A DNA stretch of 64,000 nucleotides from Strongylocentrotus droebachiensis. Its lineage: Eukaryota > Echinodermata > Echinoidea > Camarodonta > Strongylocentrotidae. A program made the position numbers and the translations under genes. Below the pieces are notes generated by a model. That model had not been told where the DNA came from, did not search any database, and worked only from the letters and a program-made list of their open reading frames with translations. Below, piece by piece: positions 28,001-36,524 of the stretch. The stretch spans positions 1-64,000 of the forward strand of contig JAVYIG010001841.1 of NCBI GenBank assembly GCA_035222895.1, read 5' to 3'. How positions within the stretch are numbered: position 1 is the first letter of the stretch; every line of letters begins with the position of its first letter.

Positions 28001-30170
28001 TTGTGATTTGTGTACAAAACATATGGAAATGTAATTTTTCCTAATTTTTTTTTATTTGATCTTGTTTAAAGTTTAGGTGGTTGTTTTGGTAGTCAAAATA
28101 GCTGAATTGTAGTAAGAAATGAAATATAACAACAACAACAGTAAAATACATAAGTTAAAAAAACATTGAAATACATAAGAAATTATCAAAACAAGAGTTA
28201 ACATAAGGAAAAAGCTGGCTCTTCCAAATTTGTTGTCGTATTTTTATACCAAATGGTCTAATGAATATATGTAGTGTAAAAGAATGCTTAAATATGAATA
28301 ATATATGACTTATGGGCAAAAATGTGATTTTATGACCTGATTTGCATAAATTACCATAAATATGCAAATAAGTAAATTTTTCAAAAAATTGATAATATTA
28401 TATTATTCTATACACTTCACTTGACATGCGTGCAAATTTTCGCGGAGATCGGCCTCTTCATGGCCGAGATCCTAAGAGGGGGCATGATGCCCCCCCCCCC
28501 CGCCATACTAAGACCTCATATAGCCCGGCTTTTTTAGGGTTAAACGTTTTAATCCAGCCAATGCCAATATTGGCTTTTAGTGTTGGCTTTTTCGTGTTGG
28601 TTTTAATACTCACAACCAGCCAGCCCGTGTATTGTTATTATTAATGAATTAGTTAATTAACGGTCACTATATTTCTTTGAAAGTAGAGCTGAATTGTCAT
28701 GATCATATTCAATCTAAATTCACACATTTTTGGGTCTAAAATTACCTTAATAGCAATTTGAGGTTCTAAAAGGGCACTAGAAATATCATAAATAAGAATA
28801 AAAGCAATAACCATGCACTTTGAAGGCATTTGCAGTCTTAAACAAAAACGCAACTACCCCTTTAAGCTTGAATTGAAGGCCATTTGACATACAAGAGGAT
28901 CACATAGGATTTCAAGAAATCAATACGAGTGATTCCTAAACCCTATTGTATTGTCACTGTTATGTTCGCATATTCTAATAGGAGACCCACAAGGCTACAT
29001 CGTGGTGTCAGCATAAAGTTCAAATCTGACATGAAAAGAGATGAAAATAATGATAAAGAACAGTCGATACTTTAAACGATGGGTGTGAGATCTCAGTGTG
29101 AAAAAAAATTCATCTTAATATAAAAGAGGAAAAAAAACAATCCTGATGGGGTTATAAGCACATTCTCATAATGGAAGACTGAAAAGAACTTTGATAATTA
29201 AGTACAGGGGCGGCGATTTCTTTTTATAACCCGGGGTGCGAGGGACGGGGGAGCATAGTGAACAAGAGGGGCGAAGGTGACGGAAGTGACTACTCCTCAC
29301 AGGTTTTTGAAGTTTAGTTGTATTAAGAGAGCAAGCGGAATATTCATTTTTGTAGCACTGATCTATTTCTATAGCTTTTATTTCTTGTAAACATACAGTA
29401 TTAACTGTGCTTTACGTGATACTAACTGAATACAAATTTTCTACAATATTTACTTGTAAATTTTGAAGGATATTATGCGATATAAACAAAATATAACCTT
29501 TTAAAGTCCGAAGTATTGGAATGAACTCCTAACTGAAATTCTTGAATCTATCTCATTATTTGTATTCCAACGGAAACTGAAACTTTTCCCTCAAAAAAAT
29601 TATGCATTCCAGGCAGAAGCAACAATGTCAGGCTTCTAGTGTGCTCATGATTAATTTGTAATGACCCTTTTTTTCTCCATTTTTCGATATATCTTTATGT
29701 CCTTTTTTCTGAGCGACAATTTAATTTATTCCCCTGCAGCGAGTTGCTGTGCCCTAGTGGCCACGGCTCATTGATTCTTACTGGATCGGTGAGAATGATG
29801 GCTTGTCTGATAAAGCTGTAGTGTTTGTGCATAGTGTGTGTTCTGGCTAATTGGGTTAGTGACTTGTCGCGAAGGGTTCCGTTGTTCATTCGTCGTGCGC
29901 TCCAGGGCGCCCGGATAAAGGGCCTTTGGTGCATTTAATAGCCTAATGGTGTATTTGAAACACCGATCGACTGATTTGATACAATCAATTCATTCAATCA
30001 CTCCGCTAATAATGCTGTAGGCATCACTTTGGCGCAAATCGATTTTTGCACTCTCGCAAACAATGCCTCATGTTCATCCAAGTGTGAACACATACCACAC
30101 AAAAATGATACCAAATTATTTTATATAAAAATAGAGTGATCACACTGCCTGTGCACACAGTCTGCCCCAT

Positions 30171-30205
<35 letters not shown>

Positions 30206-31806
30206 ACAGCAGTCAGTTTGTAGAAATAGCAATTTTCGTAATTTTTTTTTTTTTAAAATGAACAATATTTAAAAAAAAAAAATTCACATATCTTTCAAGC
30301 ATACCTTTAACTACAATTCTGTGTAGTTTCATTGTTATAGGCATGTGGGAAATATGTTAAATTATCAATTAGAATATTGTCTTTTCAGCCATGTGTGACA
30401 TGGCCCGCTGATCGCCCATTGACTGCTATTCTGCGTTGTGAAAATGCACCTCAACGTATAAAACTCTCCTACAAAAATGCAATATCCGAATGTGTTTTAC
30501 TCATTGAATCAATTTGTTATTTACACTCAAGGTAGCCACAACTGTACTGGGATCACCAAACTTTGTTTTTCTCTAAAATTCAGTCCTTGTGGAATGTTAT
30601 GGCCTGTTGAATTGAATGGTTTCTCGGAAATCGTCATAAATCCTCAAATCTGACATTTTTTTAAAAGAAACTATACTGTGATGTAGCTGAAAGTCTGCAG
30701 ATTCTTATCATTTCATTGTTCGGTTTTTCTGAATAATTTGTGAAACATATGAGGAAATAGCTGTAACGATGATCCAAGTAATTTCCATCGCCATATTTTA
30801 TTGGCATTGCAAAAATATTTGGAATTTAATGTTAATATTTGGTGTAAATATGATCTATAAATGTATGATTTAAAAAAATGCCAACAAAATGAACAGTTTG
30901 ACTTTCCTATATATATAATTAGCTGAAATGACCTAATTTGCATATTTGATGAATATTCATAAAAAAAAATTTCTTCAAATTTTTTTTTTTCCATACCTGT
31001 CTGAAATACATAGGTTTCATTGATGTATCATGTTCGGTTTTGATTTGATTACATTTGGAATATTAATTAGATGGACTTAGTTATTTTCACAACTTTTTCA
31101 TATCTGCAGATTCGCAAAAATGGCAAAAATTACTTATTTTGTTTGCTTCTGTTTTTCAAAACGGTAATAGATATATGACTTTTCTTTTTTACCACAAAGA
31201 TGATATTTAAGTGTCTGATAATTTAATTTATTATTTGTGTCCGAGAAAGTGATGAATTAAGTTGTCAACTTTGTCGAATTTTGCCATTTTTGCCAATTTG
31301 ACCATTTCTGCCAGGTTTTTCGGTAATTTTGCGATATAAAAAAAAAAGGTATAAAATCACAACGCATTGACCGATTTTAATTCTGTGTTTTTTTTTAAGC
31401 TTTGATAAAGCTTGATCATTTGCAATCATCAAATAACATGTGTTTGTTGTACTTATTTTTGGTGTGCTATACCTAATAAAAAATTATATATATATACATA
31501 TATATATATATATACTGAAGAAATGCCAGCCTTTTAAAGGTGAAGTACGTCGATTAAGCCCACCCCCCCCCCCTCCTCCTGTCCCAAAAATTGGCAGTTT
31601 TTAAATGTTATATTCCGATCCCAATCGCCTACCTGCTGCACACTGAAGATGGCGTGATCCACGGATCCGCACGTCCAGCCTGGCCAACTGTGGCTCAGCA
31701 GTAAGTAGGAGGAGATCGGGTTGGTGATCTTACCTGGTACTCTGACTGTTTGAACACCAATCACTACCACAGCAGAGACTGCTACTAGCTTCAGTATAGA
31801 CACCAT
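9859..31806 (-). CDS. Gene A: secreted kringle-EGF-SRCR-discoidin mosaic protein
   Basis: Eleven coding exons join as 31806-31734, 26878-26615, 25843-25652, 24681-24577, 21857-21699, 20612-20436, 19428-19106, 17830-17674, 14546-14329, 10313-10164 and 10002-9859. They total 1962 nt, giving 653 residues. Every junction has AG/GT borders and keeps frame. Residues 1-24 are a signal peptide ([15 protein letters not shown]), 25-112 a kringle with six cysteines, 113-176 an unrecognised three-cysteine segment, 177-211 an EGF, about 212-323 an SRCR-like domain, and 324-483 and 484-653 two F5/8 type C domains. No transmembrane segment follows the signal peptide, so secretion is predicted. These families usually bind ligands, lipids or sugars outside cells; the partner is unknown. 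Inner exons are mostly phase 1-1, typical of shuffled extracellular modules. No kringle-linked protease domain is present. Not confirmed by transcripts. Confidence 0.85.
10164..10313 (-). CDS. Gene A exon 10: middle of second discoidin domain
   Basis: Fifty codons, phase 0 at both ends, with donor GTGAGT. It holds the domain core [18 protein letters not shown] and [14 protein letters not shown] (residues 557-606), the classic F5/8C signature region. Confidence 0.88.
10356..10680. mobile_element. Solo arm of the TA-flanked foldback family
   Basis: Matches one arm of the foldback at 44269-47342, from CATAATGGTGGAATA through the shared ATCTAGATAATAGTATACAT and TAGCACATCGACACGGTTTT boxes. The opposite arm is absent, so this is a deletion remnant. 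It lies in the gene A intron between exons 9 and 10. Confidence 0.75.
10722..11640 (-). pseudogene. LINE 3' remnant, antisense within gene A orientation block
   Basis: Read on the minus strand, 11640-11440 contains a reverse transcriptase C-terminal stretch split over two frames ([17 protein letters not shown], then a frameshifted tail). The rest down to 10722 is AT-rich 3' untranslated sequence ending in AATAAACTTC followed by repeats of AAACTTC. This is a 5'-truncated, frameshifted CR1/L2-like insertion in the same orientation as gene A. The boundary at the 5' side is approximate. Confidence 0.65.
12145..12225. repeat. (CT)n microsatellite
   Basis: Pure and interrupted CT repeats. The open frames across it are low-complexity artefacts. 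Confidence 0.9.
12362..12855. mobile_element. TTAA-flanked non-autonomous DNA element
   Basis: TTAA lies directly outside each end (12358-12361 and 12856-12859). The 19-bp ends AGGTAATACAAAGTTTTGG and AGGTAATGCAAAGTTTTGG (complement of the right end) differ at one base. TTAA targets are used by piggyBac- and Kolobok-like elements. A half copy is at 7641-7885. It sits in a gene A intron. Confidence 0.8.
12949..13800. mobile_element. GC-rich inverted-repeat block with repeated CGTACGG
   Basis: CCTGGATTACATTTG near 12950 is repeated inverted near 13400-13425, framing ~480 bp of sequence far richer in G+C and CpG than its surroundings. CGTACGG, GTACGG or CCGTACG boxes recur at least eight times and continue to about 13650. 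A 15-bp C run lies at 13351-13365. A foldback element is likely; the right half (13430-13800) may be a second, related unit. Confidence 0.55.
14329..14546 (-). CDS. Gene A exon 9: start of second discoidin domain
   Basis: Residues 484-556, phase 1 to 0, acceptor GTGCAG, donor GTAATT. It carries [20 protein letters not shown] and the loop ending NKWIK that precedes the VDLG strand in the next exon. It includes a longer loop ([11 protein letters not shown]) than in the first discoidin domain. Confidence 0.88.
14594..14817. mobile_element. CACTA-type hairpin MITE (copy 1)
   Basis: A near-perfect foldback of two ~105-bp arms, starting CACTATGAACATGACTGAC and ending with its complement. The 3-bp flank CTT is present on both sides, matching the CACTA (EnSpm) superfamily. 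The left end is only 48 bp from the acceptor of gene A exon 9. A second copy is at 53090-53292. Confidence 0.88.
15036..15282. mobile_element. Small TIR element AAGGCCGGCTCA
   Basis: Ends AAGGCCGGCTCACAT and (complement) AAGGCCGGCTCAAAT frame ~245 bp of sequence with higher GC than its flanks. No target duplication is certain and no coding potential is seen. Confidence 0.7.
15300..15930. other. Intron sequence, nothing recognised
   Basis: Part of the gene A intron between exons 8 and 9; no repeat or exon recognised. Confidence 0.45.
15936..16672. mobile_element. CAGGG-ended DNA element, 7-bp target duplication (copy 1)
   Basis: 737 bp, ends CAGGGAGGTGAAAGAA and (complement) CAGGGACGTGATAGAG, flanked by the exact 7-bp repeat CACCGGA. 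A second 737-bp copy in opposite orientation is at 45099-45835, differing at only a few positions. Two short frames (16010-16291 and 16288 onward) overlap by ATGA and are kept in both copies, but I recognise no domain in either. Ends resemble hAT or P-like elements; the 7-bp duplication does not settle the family. Confidence 0.85.
16680..17670. other. Intron sequence, no exon recognised
   Basis: AT-rich gene A intron between exons 8 and 9. No element ends were identified. Confidence 0.45.
17674..17830 (-). CDS. Gene A exon 8: end of first discoidin domain
   Basis: Residues 432-483, phase 0 to 1, acceptor TTTTATAG, donor GTAAGT. Carries [27 protein letters not shown] and the closing MELYGYG, the standard C-terminal strands of an F5/8C domain. 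Confidence 0.88.
17840..18590. other. Intron sequence, no exon recognised
   Basis: AT- and T-rich gene A intron between exons 7 and 8; a small frame at 18089-18286 has no recognisable content. Confidence 0.45.
18600..18800 (+). mobile_element. LINE-like 3' untranslated tail
   Basis: Sequence of the type seen after LINE frames elsewhere in the window, ending AATAAA near 18763 and an AATAATAAT tail. It is opposite in sense to gene A. No reverse transcriptase frame remains, so confidence is modest. Confidence 0.4.
19106..19428 (-). CDS. Gene A exon 7: start of first discoidin domain
   Basis: Residues 324-431, phase 1 to 0, acceptor TCCAACAG, donor GTACAT. Carries [44 protein letters not shown] and [16 protein letters not shown], an unmistakable F5/8 type C sequence. 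Confidence 0.92.
19435..20220. other. Intron sequence, no exon recognised
   Basis: AT-rich gene A intron between exons 6 and 7. Confidence 0.45.
20225..20430. repeat. ATT/ATC trinucleotide microsatellite at a splice donor
   Basis: About 200 bp of ATT, ATC and ATG triplets. On the minus strand the array begins inside the donor of gene A exon 6: GTGAG is followed at once by TAATAATAAT. Confidence 0.9.
20436..20612 (-). CDS. Gene A exon 6: second half of SRCR-like domain
   Basis: Residues 265-323, phase 1-1, donor [22 protein letters not shown] and a closing SVSIVCC match the SRCR pattern of two spaced cysteines before a hydrophobic strand ending in cysteine. The domain looks short of one canonical cysteine pair, so SRCR-like is safer than SRCR. 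Confidence 0.8.
20640..21690. other. Intron sequence with an (AAT)n tract
   Basis: Short AAT run at 21249-21271; otherwise AT-rich gene A intron between exons 5 and 6 with no exon seen. Confidence 0.45.
21699..21857 (-). CDS. Gene A exon 5: first half of SRCR-like domain
   Basis: Residues 212-264, phase 1-1, acceptor ACTCTATAG, donor [26 protein letters not shown] followed by GFEG matches the SRCR core, where W, an acidic or polar turn, A-x-V/L-x-C and LG are conserved. The preceding [11 protein letters not shown] is the usual first strand. Confidence 0.82.
22438..23527. mobile_element. Small TIR element, family 1 (copy 2, interrupted)
   Basis: Same family as 449-737. Outer parts match (AATAAGGGAGTTTAC at the left; ACTGGCTTAT at the right; the shared ACCTTTATCTGCCCATGCGC box). 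The copy is split near its left third by the hairpin element at 22532-23291. Comparison with copy 1 gives the empty site. Confidence 0.7.
22532..23291. mobile_element. 760-bp hairpin element, CAGGGCTCCCAC ends
   Basis: The whole element is an inverted repeat, ends CAGGGCTCCCACTTAGCC and (complement) CGGGGCTCCCACTTAGCC, with repeated ACTCG and GAGTT boxes throughout. CTTAAG lies directly on both sides as a 6-bp duplication. Ends resemble hAT MITEs, which usually give 8-bp duplications, so family assignment is open. No coding capacity. Confidence 0.85.
23550..24184. mobile_element. Mariner-type MITE, GTGTGAGTC family (copy 2)
   Basis: Left end CAGTGTGAGTC, right end ACTCACACGG followed by TA; the left TA is not preserved. 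Internal arms as in the 4081-4649 copy, with an A-rich and GT-rich centre. Confidence 0.78.
24383..24455 (-). pseudogene. Decayed EGF exon in gene A
   Basis: About 125 bp after the live EGF exon donor, the minus strand reads a recognisable but broken EGF (ACRF, then TCLH, stop, DTCEKTD, stop). Internal stops and missing cysteines rule out use. It corresponds to the dead EGF at 53428-53521 in gene B. Confidence 0.7.
24577..24681 (-). CDS. Gene A exon 4: EGF domain
   Basis: Residues 177-211, 105 nt, phase 1-1, acceptor ATCACCAG, donor [26 protein letters not shown] followed by [13 protein letters not shown] has all six EGF cysteines with the normal spacing. It lacks the D/N..D/N calcium-binding start. 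Confidence 0.93.
25200..25600. repeat. TTCCGAA / TTATGAAC motif-rich block
   Basis: Short boxes such as TTTCCGAA, CCGAAAATGAA, TTCGGAAA and ATTATGAACC recur on both strands across ~400 bp in the intron just after exon 3. The corresponding gene B intron lacks it, so it was probably inserted in gene A after duplication, or lost from B. Confidence 0.5.
25652..25843 (-). CDS. Gene A exon 3: unrecognised three-cysteine segment
   Basis: Residues 113-176, 192 nt, phase 1-1, acceptor TTCATTATAG, donor GTAGTA. Cysteines in [12 protein letters not shown] and YYCTEP; the middle is proline-rich with paired DLDWLIPK and DLPIPD. I do not recognise a family. A paralogous exon of identical length is at 62456-62647, and preserved frame and cysteines in both argue for function. 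Confidence 0.85.
26050..26275 (+). mobile_element. LINE-like 3' tail with (AATC)n
   Basis: Ends AATAAAAATCAATAAATC and a run of AATC repeats, as at LINE 3' ends of the CR1/L2 type. No coding part remains. Confidence 0.55.
26615..26878 (-). CDS. Gene A exon 2: kringle domain
   Basis: Residues 25-112, 264 nt, phase 1-1, acceptor TTCTCGAG, donor GTACGT. Six cysteines at about 29, 51, 79, 90, 102 and 111 with [21 protein letters not shown] and WEYC are the kringle signature in correct order. The single exon holds the whole domain. Confidence 0.95.
27010..27570. other. Intron sequence, small hairpin only
   Basis: Gene A intron 1. A short perfect palindrome (CACTGTGTAGATAGTAGTAC and complement) lies near 27338-27375. 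Nothing else recognised. Confidence 0.5.
27578..27751. mobile_element. ~170-bp hairpin MITE
   Basis: Arms GCAAATAATCACC...GGTGATGG...AACTATCAC and their complement fold together around a short loop (GCTTCGCTTCGG). No clear target duplication. Confidence 0.65.
27781..28539. mobile_element. TTAA-flanked element, CCCTAA ends
   Basis: TTAA directly outside each end (27777-27780 and 28540-28543). Ends CCCTAATAAGGCCGG and (complement) CCCTAAAAAAGCCGG. Each end carries a G run, GCAT, then a C run. It is piggyBac/Kolobok-like by target; no transposase frame. Confidence 0.82.
28545..29490. other. Intron sequence, no gene recognised
   Basis: AT-rich gene A intron 1. A G-rich stretch near 29211-29275 resembles the eroded end of a hAT-like repeat. 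Confidence 0.4.
29497..29700 (+). pseudogene. LINE reverse transcriptase C-terminal scrap
   Basis: A short frame reads [20 protein letters not shown] then RKLKLF, the conserved WN.L...I....SL..F...LK ending of CR1/L2-like reverse transcriptases, then 3' untranslated sequence. 5' truncated. Confidence 0.6.
29970..30140. mobile_element. Mariner-type MITE fragment
   Basis: Matches the right-centre part of the GTGTGAGTC family (GGCGCAAATCGATTTTTGCA, ACACATACCACACAAAAATG) but breaks off in unrelated sequence before the terminal repeat. Confidence 0.75.
30176..30205. repeat. (CA)n microsatellite
   Basis: Pure CA run next to the MITE fragment. Confidence 0.9.
30210..31530. other. Intron 1 sequence, AT-rich
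   Basis: Long A and T runs and an (AT)n tract at 31483-31515. No exon or element ends recognised. Confidence 0.5.
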
Positions 31807-31849
31807 GCCTGAGGGCGTCCTTCCTCCACCGGAGGCAATTCCACAGATC
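31734..31849 (-). CDS. Gene A exon 1: 5' leader and signal peptide
   Basis: Coding part 31806-31734 starts with GGCATGG (G at -3 and +4) and encodes 24 residues of hydrophobic signal sequence; the donor is GTAAGA, phase 1. An acceptor-like TTCTGTTCATGTAG at about 31850 suggests a further non-coding exon upstream, which I could not place. Nothing TATA-like was identified. Confidence 0.8.
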
Positions 31850-31889
31850 CTACATGAACAGAAAATGGTGTAATCGATGAAATTTACAA

Positions 31890-32073
31890 GAGATACTCTC
31901 GCAGACAATGCTTCGTGTTCATCCAAGCGTGAACACATACCACACAAAAATGATACCAAATGATTTGGGATAAAACACTCTTTCATAAGATGTATAATCA
32001 TGTACTGTTCATAGATGATTTTTAAAATAATCAGCAAGTTTCTAGGTGTAAACTTTTTTTGGACTCATACTGT
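31890..32073. mobile_element. Mariner-type MITE half at the gene A 5' end
   Basis: Right half only of the GTGTGAGTC family, ending GGACTCATACTG then TA. It starts ~40 bp beyond the putative exon 1 acceptor, so it occupies the presumed promoter or first-intron region of gene A. Confidence 0.78.
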
Positions 32074-32124
32074 ATAGTATAAAAACAAGCAAGATACTTT
32101 TGGCACACTTCAATTTTTTCGGTA

Positions 32125-32390
32125 TTTACTTGTACATTTTGAAGGATATTATGCGAGGGAGCGTAGCTACCGAGTGAGAAGATTTTTGCAATTTTATTTC
32201 TCTAAACGCTGCACTCTTGGGCCCTCCAAAGCCTAAAAAGTGTGTCGCAGTCTTTAGTCAGTATTTGCTATATACATTTTGTTTGCACTTTTTCAAATTT
32301 TAAGGGGGGACGACCCCCCCTAAACAAATTGAGGGGCGACGTGTCCCCCCCTCCCCCCCCCCGACCCCCCGCCGCTGGCCATGCGTATAA
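32125..32390. repeat. Eroded hAT-like repeat with C runs
   Basis: A GGGGGGACGACCCCCC palindrome and a C-rich end (CCCCCGCCGCTGGCCATGCG). A shared TTTTGAAGGATATTATGCGA box links it to sequence near 29460. Confidence 0.45.
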
Positions 32391-33345
32391 AAAGGGGAAT
32401 TGATATTAATACTATGAAATAGTAAGGGAAGGTAACTAATTGTACGTATAATTGTGATTTATTTGACTTTTTAGCCTTTAAAACAAAATAAGCTGGAAAT
32501 CGTATCTCTCTGCACGTGCTTTTGATTTGAACATCCGGGTGCGTGATACTCTTTCCCGGTCCACATGTCACACATAGTGGACCAGCTCCGAGAGTGATTT
32601 TGTTATGCAAAGAGAGGAGGCTATTTTCCACATTTCAATTGAAGATATCGAGTAGCCAGAAAATTGTTGTGATATACTTTGTAAATGAAAAACTTATAAA
32701 TAACATATGTTTGCCGTTGGTACCAAATTAATTGACATTTATTTGCTTAGAATGTCAACTTTTAAATTCTAGGAATGATTTTATCACATTAATGCTTTGT
32801 ATGAATAAAAATGTTCTTTACATAATGTATTTTTGTTTCCACTCAAGTCCACGAAACTTCTCTGATACATTTAAACTAGACTATGTATTGATGACTGATG
32901 AGGCATACATGTAGGTCAAACGAAACACAGGAATACTAAATCAGAGGTTTCAATAACCACATCTATACTTCGTTATAAACGTATAGAATTCAAAAAATTA
33001 ATCGCATAACAGATCGACCTTTAACTTATACCAATAATTCATGCACTTGGCCTATTAAATCTGATTTTTTTTTTCTTCTTCATGAACCATGTAAATTTCA
33101 TTCGTTTTGGACACTACCTTAGAGATAGCTAAAGCAAAGGTAGAGAAAGTGATCGTATTATGAACAAGGTAAATTTCCTCCTCTTTAACCACTACTTTGT
33201 AAATCGCATAGATAGATATGAATTAGTATCTTTATAACACTACGCATTACTCTATCACGTCTATTAGAGGTACTATGTCCCATTTGCAGGCAAACAATAA
33301 TTAGTCCAGCCTCTTAGTCCAGTAGACGGTACCATAGACCATGTA
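32390..33345. other. No gene recognised
   Basis: AT-rich sequence upstream of gene A. Small frames (for example 32543-32731) have no recognisable content. Confidence 0.45.
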
Positions 33346-33348
33346 CAT

Positions 33349-35860
33349 GACCTGGAAAAGTTGATAAGTACAAGGTTTTTTTGTTGATTCGTGTTCTAGA
33401 TGGGTATTGAAGTAAATTCAGCTTGGTTGCCAGCTTGGCAACCTTGAGCAACTTTTTTTACAGCCATATTAGCATAATCATCTAATTAGCATATGTGCAA
33501 TTTGTGATAATGTTGCTAATCTCAATCCAGGAAGCCTGAAAACATGGATAATACAACTTTTCAAGGGTTTTATATGACAAGGAATTCATTTATGACACCA
33601 ATTTTTATTTTTAAGTAATATAATTGTCTTAAATAGCATAATTAGCATAATATGTACAATATATGGACTTCATTGTCAGTGTTTATCTACATTGTATAAA
33701 GCCTAAAAATGGTGCAATGCAACATTTTAGATCACTTTTGAAAGAATAATCATTAATTCATGAGAAGATATTCCATGTATATGTAGTATAATTAGCCTAA
33801 TTAGCATAATAATCTAATTAGCAAATATGTGCAGTATGTAATAAGGTTGCTAATCTTAATCCAGGAAGCCTGAAAACATGCATAATGTGACTTTTCAAGG
33901 ATTTTCCATGACAAGGAATTAATTTATGACACCAGTATTTATTTTTGAGTAATGAATTGTCTTAAATAGCATCATGATGAGCTAATTAGCATATGTACGA
34001 TGTATGGACTTTATTGTCATTGTTCATCTATAAAGCCTAAAAATGGTGCAATGCAACATTGTAAATGACCTTTTGAAAGACTACACATTAATTCATTAGA
34101 AGATATTCCATGTAGATGTCGTATAATTTGCCTAATTAGCATATACACTGTATATGCAATATGTTATAATGTTGTTAATCTTAATCCAGGAAGACTGAAA
34201 ACATTGATAATATGACTTTATGATTTAGTTGTGACACCATTTTTTATTTTTTAGTAATGCAATTAGCTTAATATGTAATTATTGTACTAATAAGCCTGAT
34301 TAGCATATATGAAGAATATTAATTATTTGGGACTCTATTTAGCTTCACAAATTGTATGTCCAATGTGGTGGTTATCTTGGTCGCAAGGCAATGTTGTCGA
34401 ACCTCATGACATGTGTAGGAAATGTCGGGGTCATCATACGCATGGAAGGTTGGGCTTCATGCAGTCATTGGATTTAGAGAGACTGTCGAAAACACACTAA
34501 AGATGGTTAAAGCAGATGATAATGATGGAATCGATGATGTGGTGAGACAGGTACGTACATAGGCCAGGGATGTTGAATACAACAGTGCAAACTATGATCT
34601 GTCTATGTTTACCAAAGCCAGAACCATTGTTGCTCAAGCTTGTGGCAGAATTCCTGGAAAAGTCATATTATCCATGTGTTCAGGCTTCCTGGATTAAGAT
34701 TAGCAACATTATAACATATTGCACATATATGTTAATTAGGCTAATTATACTACATCTACATGAAATATCTTCTCATGAATAAATAATTAGTCTTTCAAAA
34801 GTGATTTACAATGTTGCGTTGCACCATTTTTAGGCTTTATAGATAAACAATGACAATGAAGTCCATATATTATACACATGCTTATTAGCTCATTATGCTC
34901 ATTGTGCTATTTAAGACAATTGCATTACTTGGAGTAAAAAACTGGTGTCATAAATAAATTCCTCGTCATAGAAAACCCCTGAAAAGTCGTATTATCCATG
35001 TTTTCAGGCTGCCTGGATTAAGATTAGCAACATTATTACATATTGCACATATATGCTAATTAGATTATTAGGCTAATTAGGCTAAGTATACTACATATAC
35101 ATGGAATATCTTCTCATGAATTAATGATTAATCTTTCAAAAGTGATTTACAATGTTGCATTGCACCATTTTTAGGCTTTATAGATAAACAATGACAATGA
35201 AGTCCATATATTGTACATATTATGCTAATTATGCTATTTAAGACAATTGTATTACTTAAAAATAAAAATTGGTGTCATAAATGAATTCCTTGTCATAGAA
35301 AGCTCTTGAAAAGTCGTATTATCTATGTTTTCAGGCTTCCTGGATTGAGATTAGCAACATTATTAGGCCTACAAATTGCACATATATGATAATTGGATTG
35401 TTATGCTAATTTGGCAAATTATACTATACCCACATGAAATTAATGTGTCGTCTTTCAAAAGTGATTTACAATGATGCATTGCACCATTTTCAGGCTTAAG
35501 TTTATAGATAAACAATGAAAATGAAGTCCATATATTGAACATATCCTAATTAGCTCATTATGCTCATTATGCTATTTAAGACAATTGCATTACTTAAAAA
35601 ATAAAAACTGGTGTCATAAATGAATTCCTCGTCATAGAAAACGCTTGAAAAGTCGTATTACCCATGTTTTCAGGCTTCCTGGATTGAGATTAGCAACATT
35701 ATTACATATTGCACATATGATAATTAGATGATAATGCTAATTAGGCTATAAAAAAAGTTGCTCAAGGTTGCCGAGCTGGCAACCAAGCTGAATTTACTTC
35801 TATACCCATCTAGAACATGAATCAACAAAAAAACCTTGTACTTATCAACTTTTCCAGGTC
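33349..35860. mobile_element. 2.5-kb foldback with inverted ~330-bp unit arrays
   Basis: Ends GACCTGGAAAAGTTGATAAG and its complement, with pairing continuing ~150 bp through a CTTGGTTGCCAGCTTGGCAA box. Inside, units of ~325-338 bp marked by CCAGGAAGCCTGAAAACATG start near 33527, 33861 and 34186, and recur inverted near 34681, 35008, 35333 and 35671. The centre (about 34330-34670) is unrelated to the arms and looks exon-like. I see no clear target duplication. Confidence 0.85.
34330..34670 (+). pseudogene. Possible captured exon pair in the foldback centre
   Basis: One frame reads RETVENTLKMVKADDNDGIDD then VVRQ and meets a donor GTACGT; after a stop, another reads RDVEYNSANYDLSMFTKART then IVAQACGRIPG. 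Composition is coding-like and unlike the arms. I do not recognise the source protein. Confidence 0.4.
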
Positions 35861-35864
35861 TGAA

Positions 35865-36520
35865 AAATTTCTACAGGACTATCTGTACCGTTTCCGTGTC
35901 GCGCGCCCAATCGGCCGATAAAATAACACAACCTCAACGTTGAAAGTAGACCTAGCCATTCCTCTCATGGACATTTTGGGGATCGCGCGATCAGTGGAGA
36001 GACCGCGCTGTTTGTCTGGTTCATGCGTGTGATAGAAGAATTTATATACCTCACTTAAGTAATCCAGCCATCTGATTGGTCGAAATTGCATTCATAAACT
36101 TCAACTGTTCCTGTAAAATTCCCGGTAACCATGCTTAAAACATTTAATATTTTTAATAACCATGGTTATTAAAAAAATAGGTCAGTCTCCATGGTTACCC
36201 CATAGGTTTACATGTTAAAAAATGGTTTGAGCGATGGAGGATACCGTATGTGTGCGAATAATTGGTCGGTAATTTCAATACAATTGAATCTCGATCGATC
36301 TTACCGACAATTTTATCTTGCATTGTTGACATGAAGACGAAAATAAACTTCCAAAAACAAAAAAACAACATCTGCCGATAGATCTTGATCTAAGTTCCGT
36401 GCCAATATGCATTGCAAAAGTAAAAGAAGAGTCCGTATATGGAGCTTTTGCGAAGCATTCATCACACGCGAAGCCGGTTTCAATCCATTTTAATGTATAT
36501 ATTGTACAAAACTGCCAAGC
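35865..36520. other. No gene recognised
   Basis: Contains a small inverted pair around 36130-36205 (CCATGGTTA boxes). Nothing else seen. Confidence 0.4.
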
Positions 36521-36524
36521 ATGT

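Noticed and set aside
33527..35700. CRISPR-like or satellite array
   Set aside because: Units are ~330 bp, switch strand in the middle and share inverted outer ends; this is a foldback element in animal DNA.
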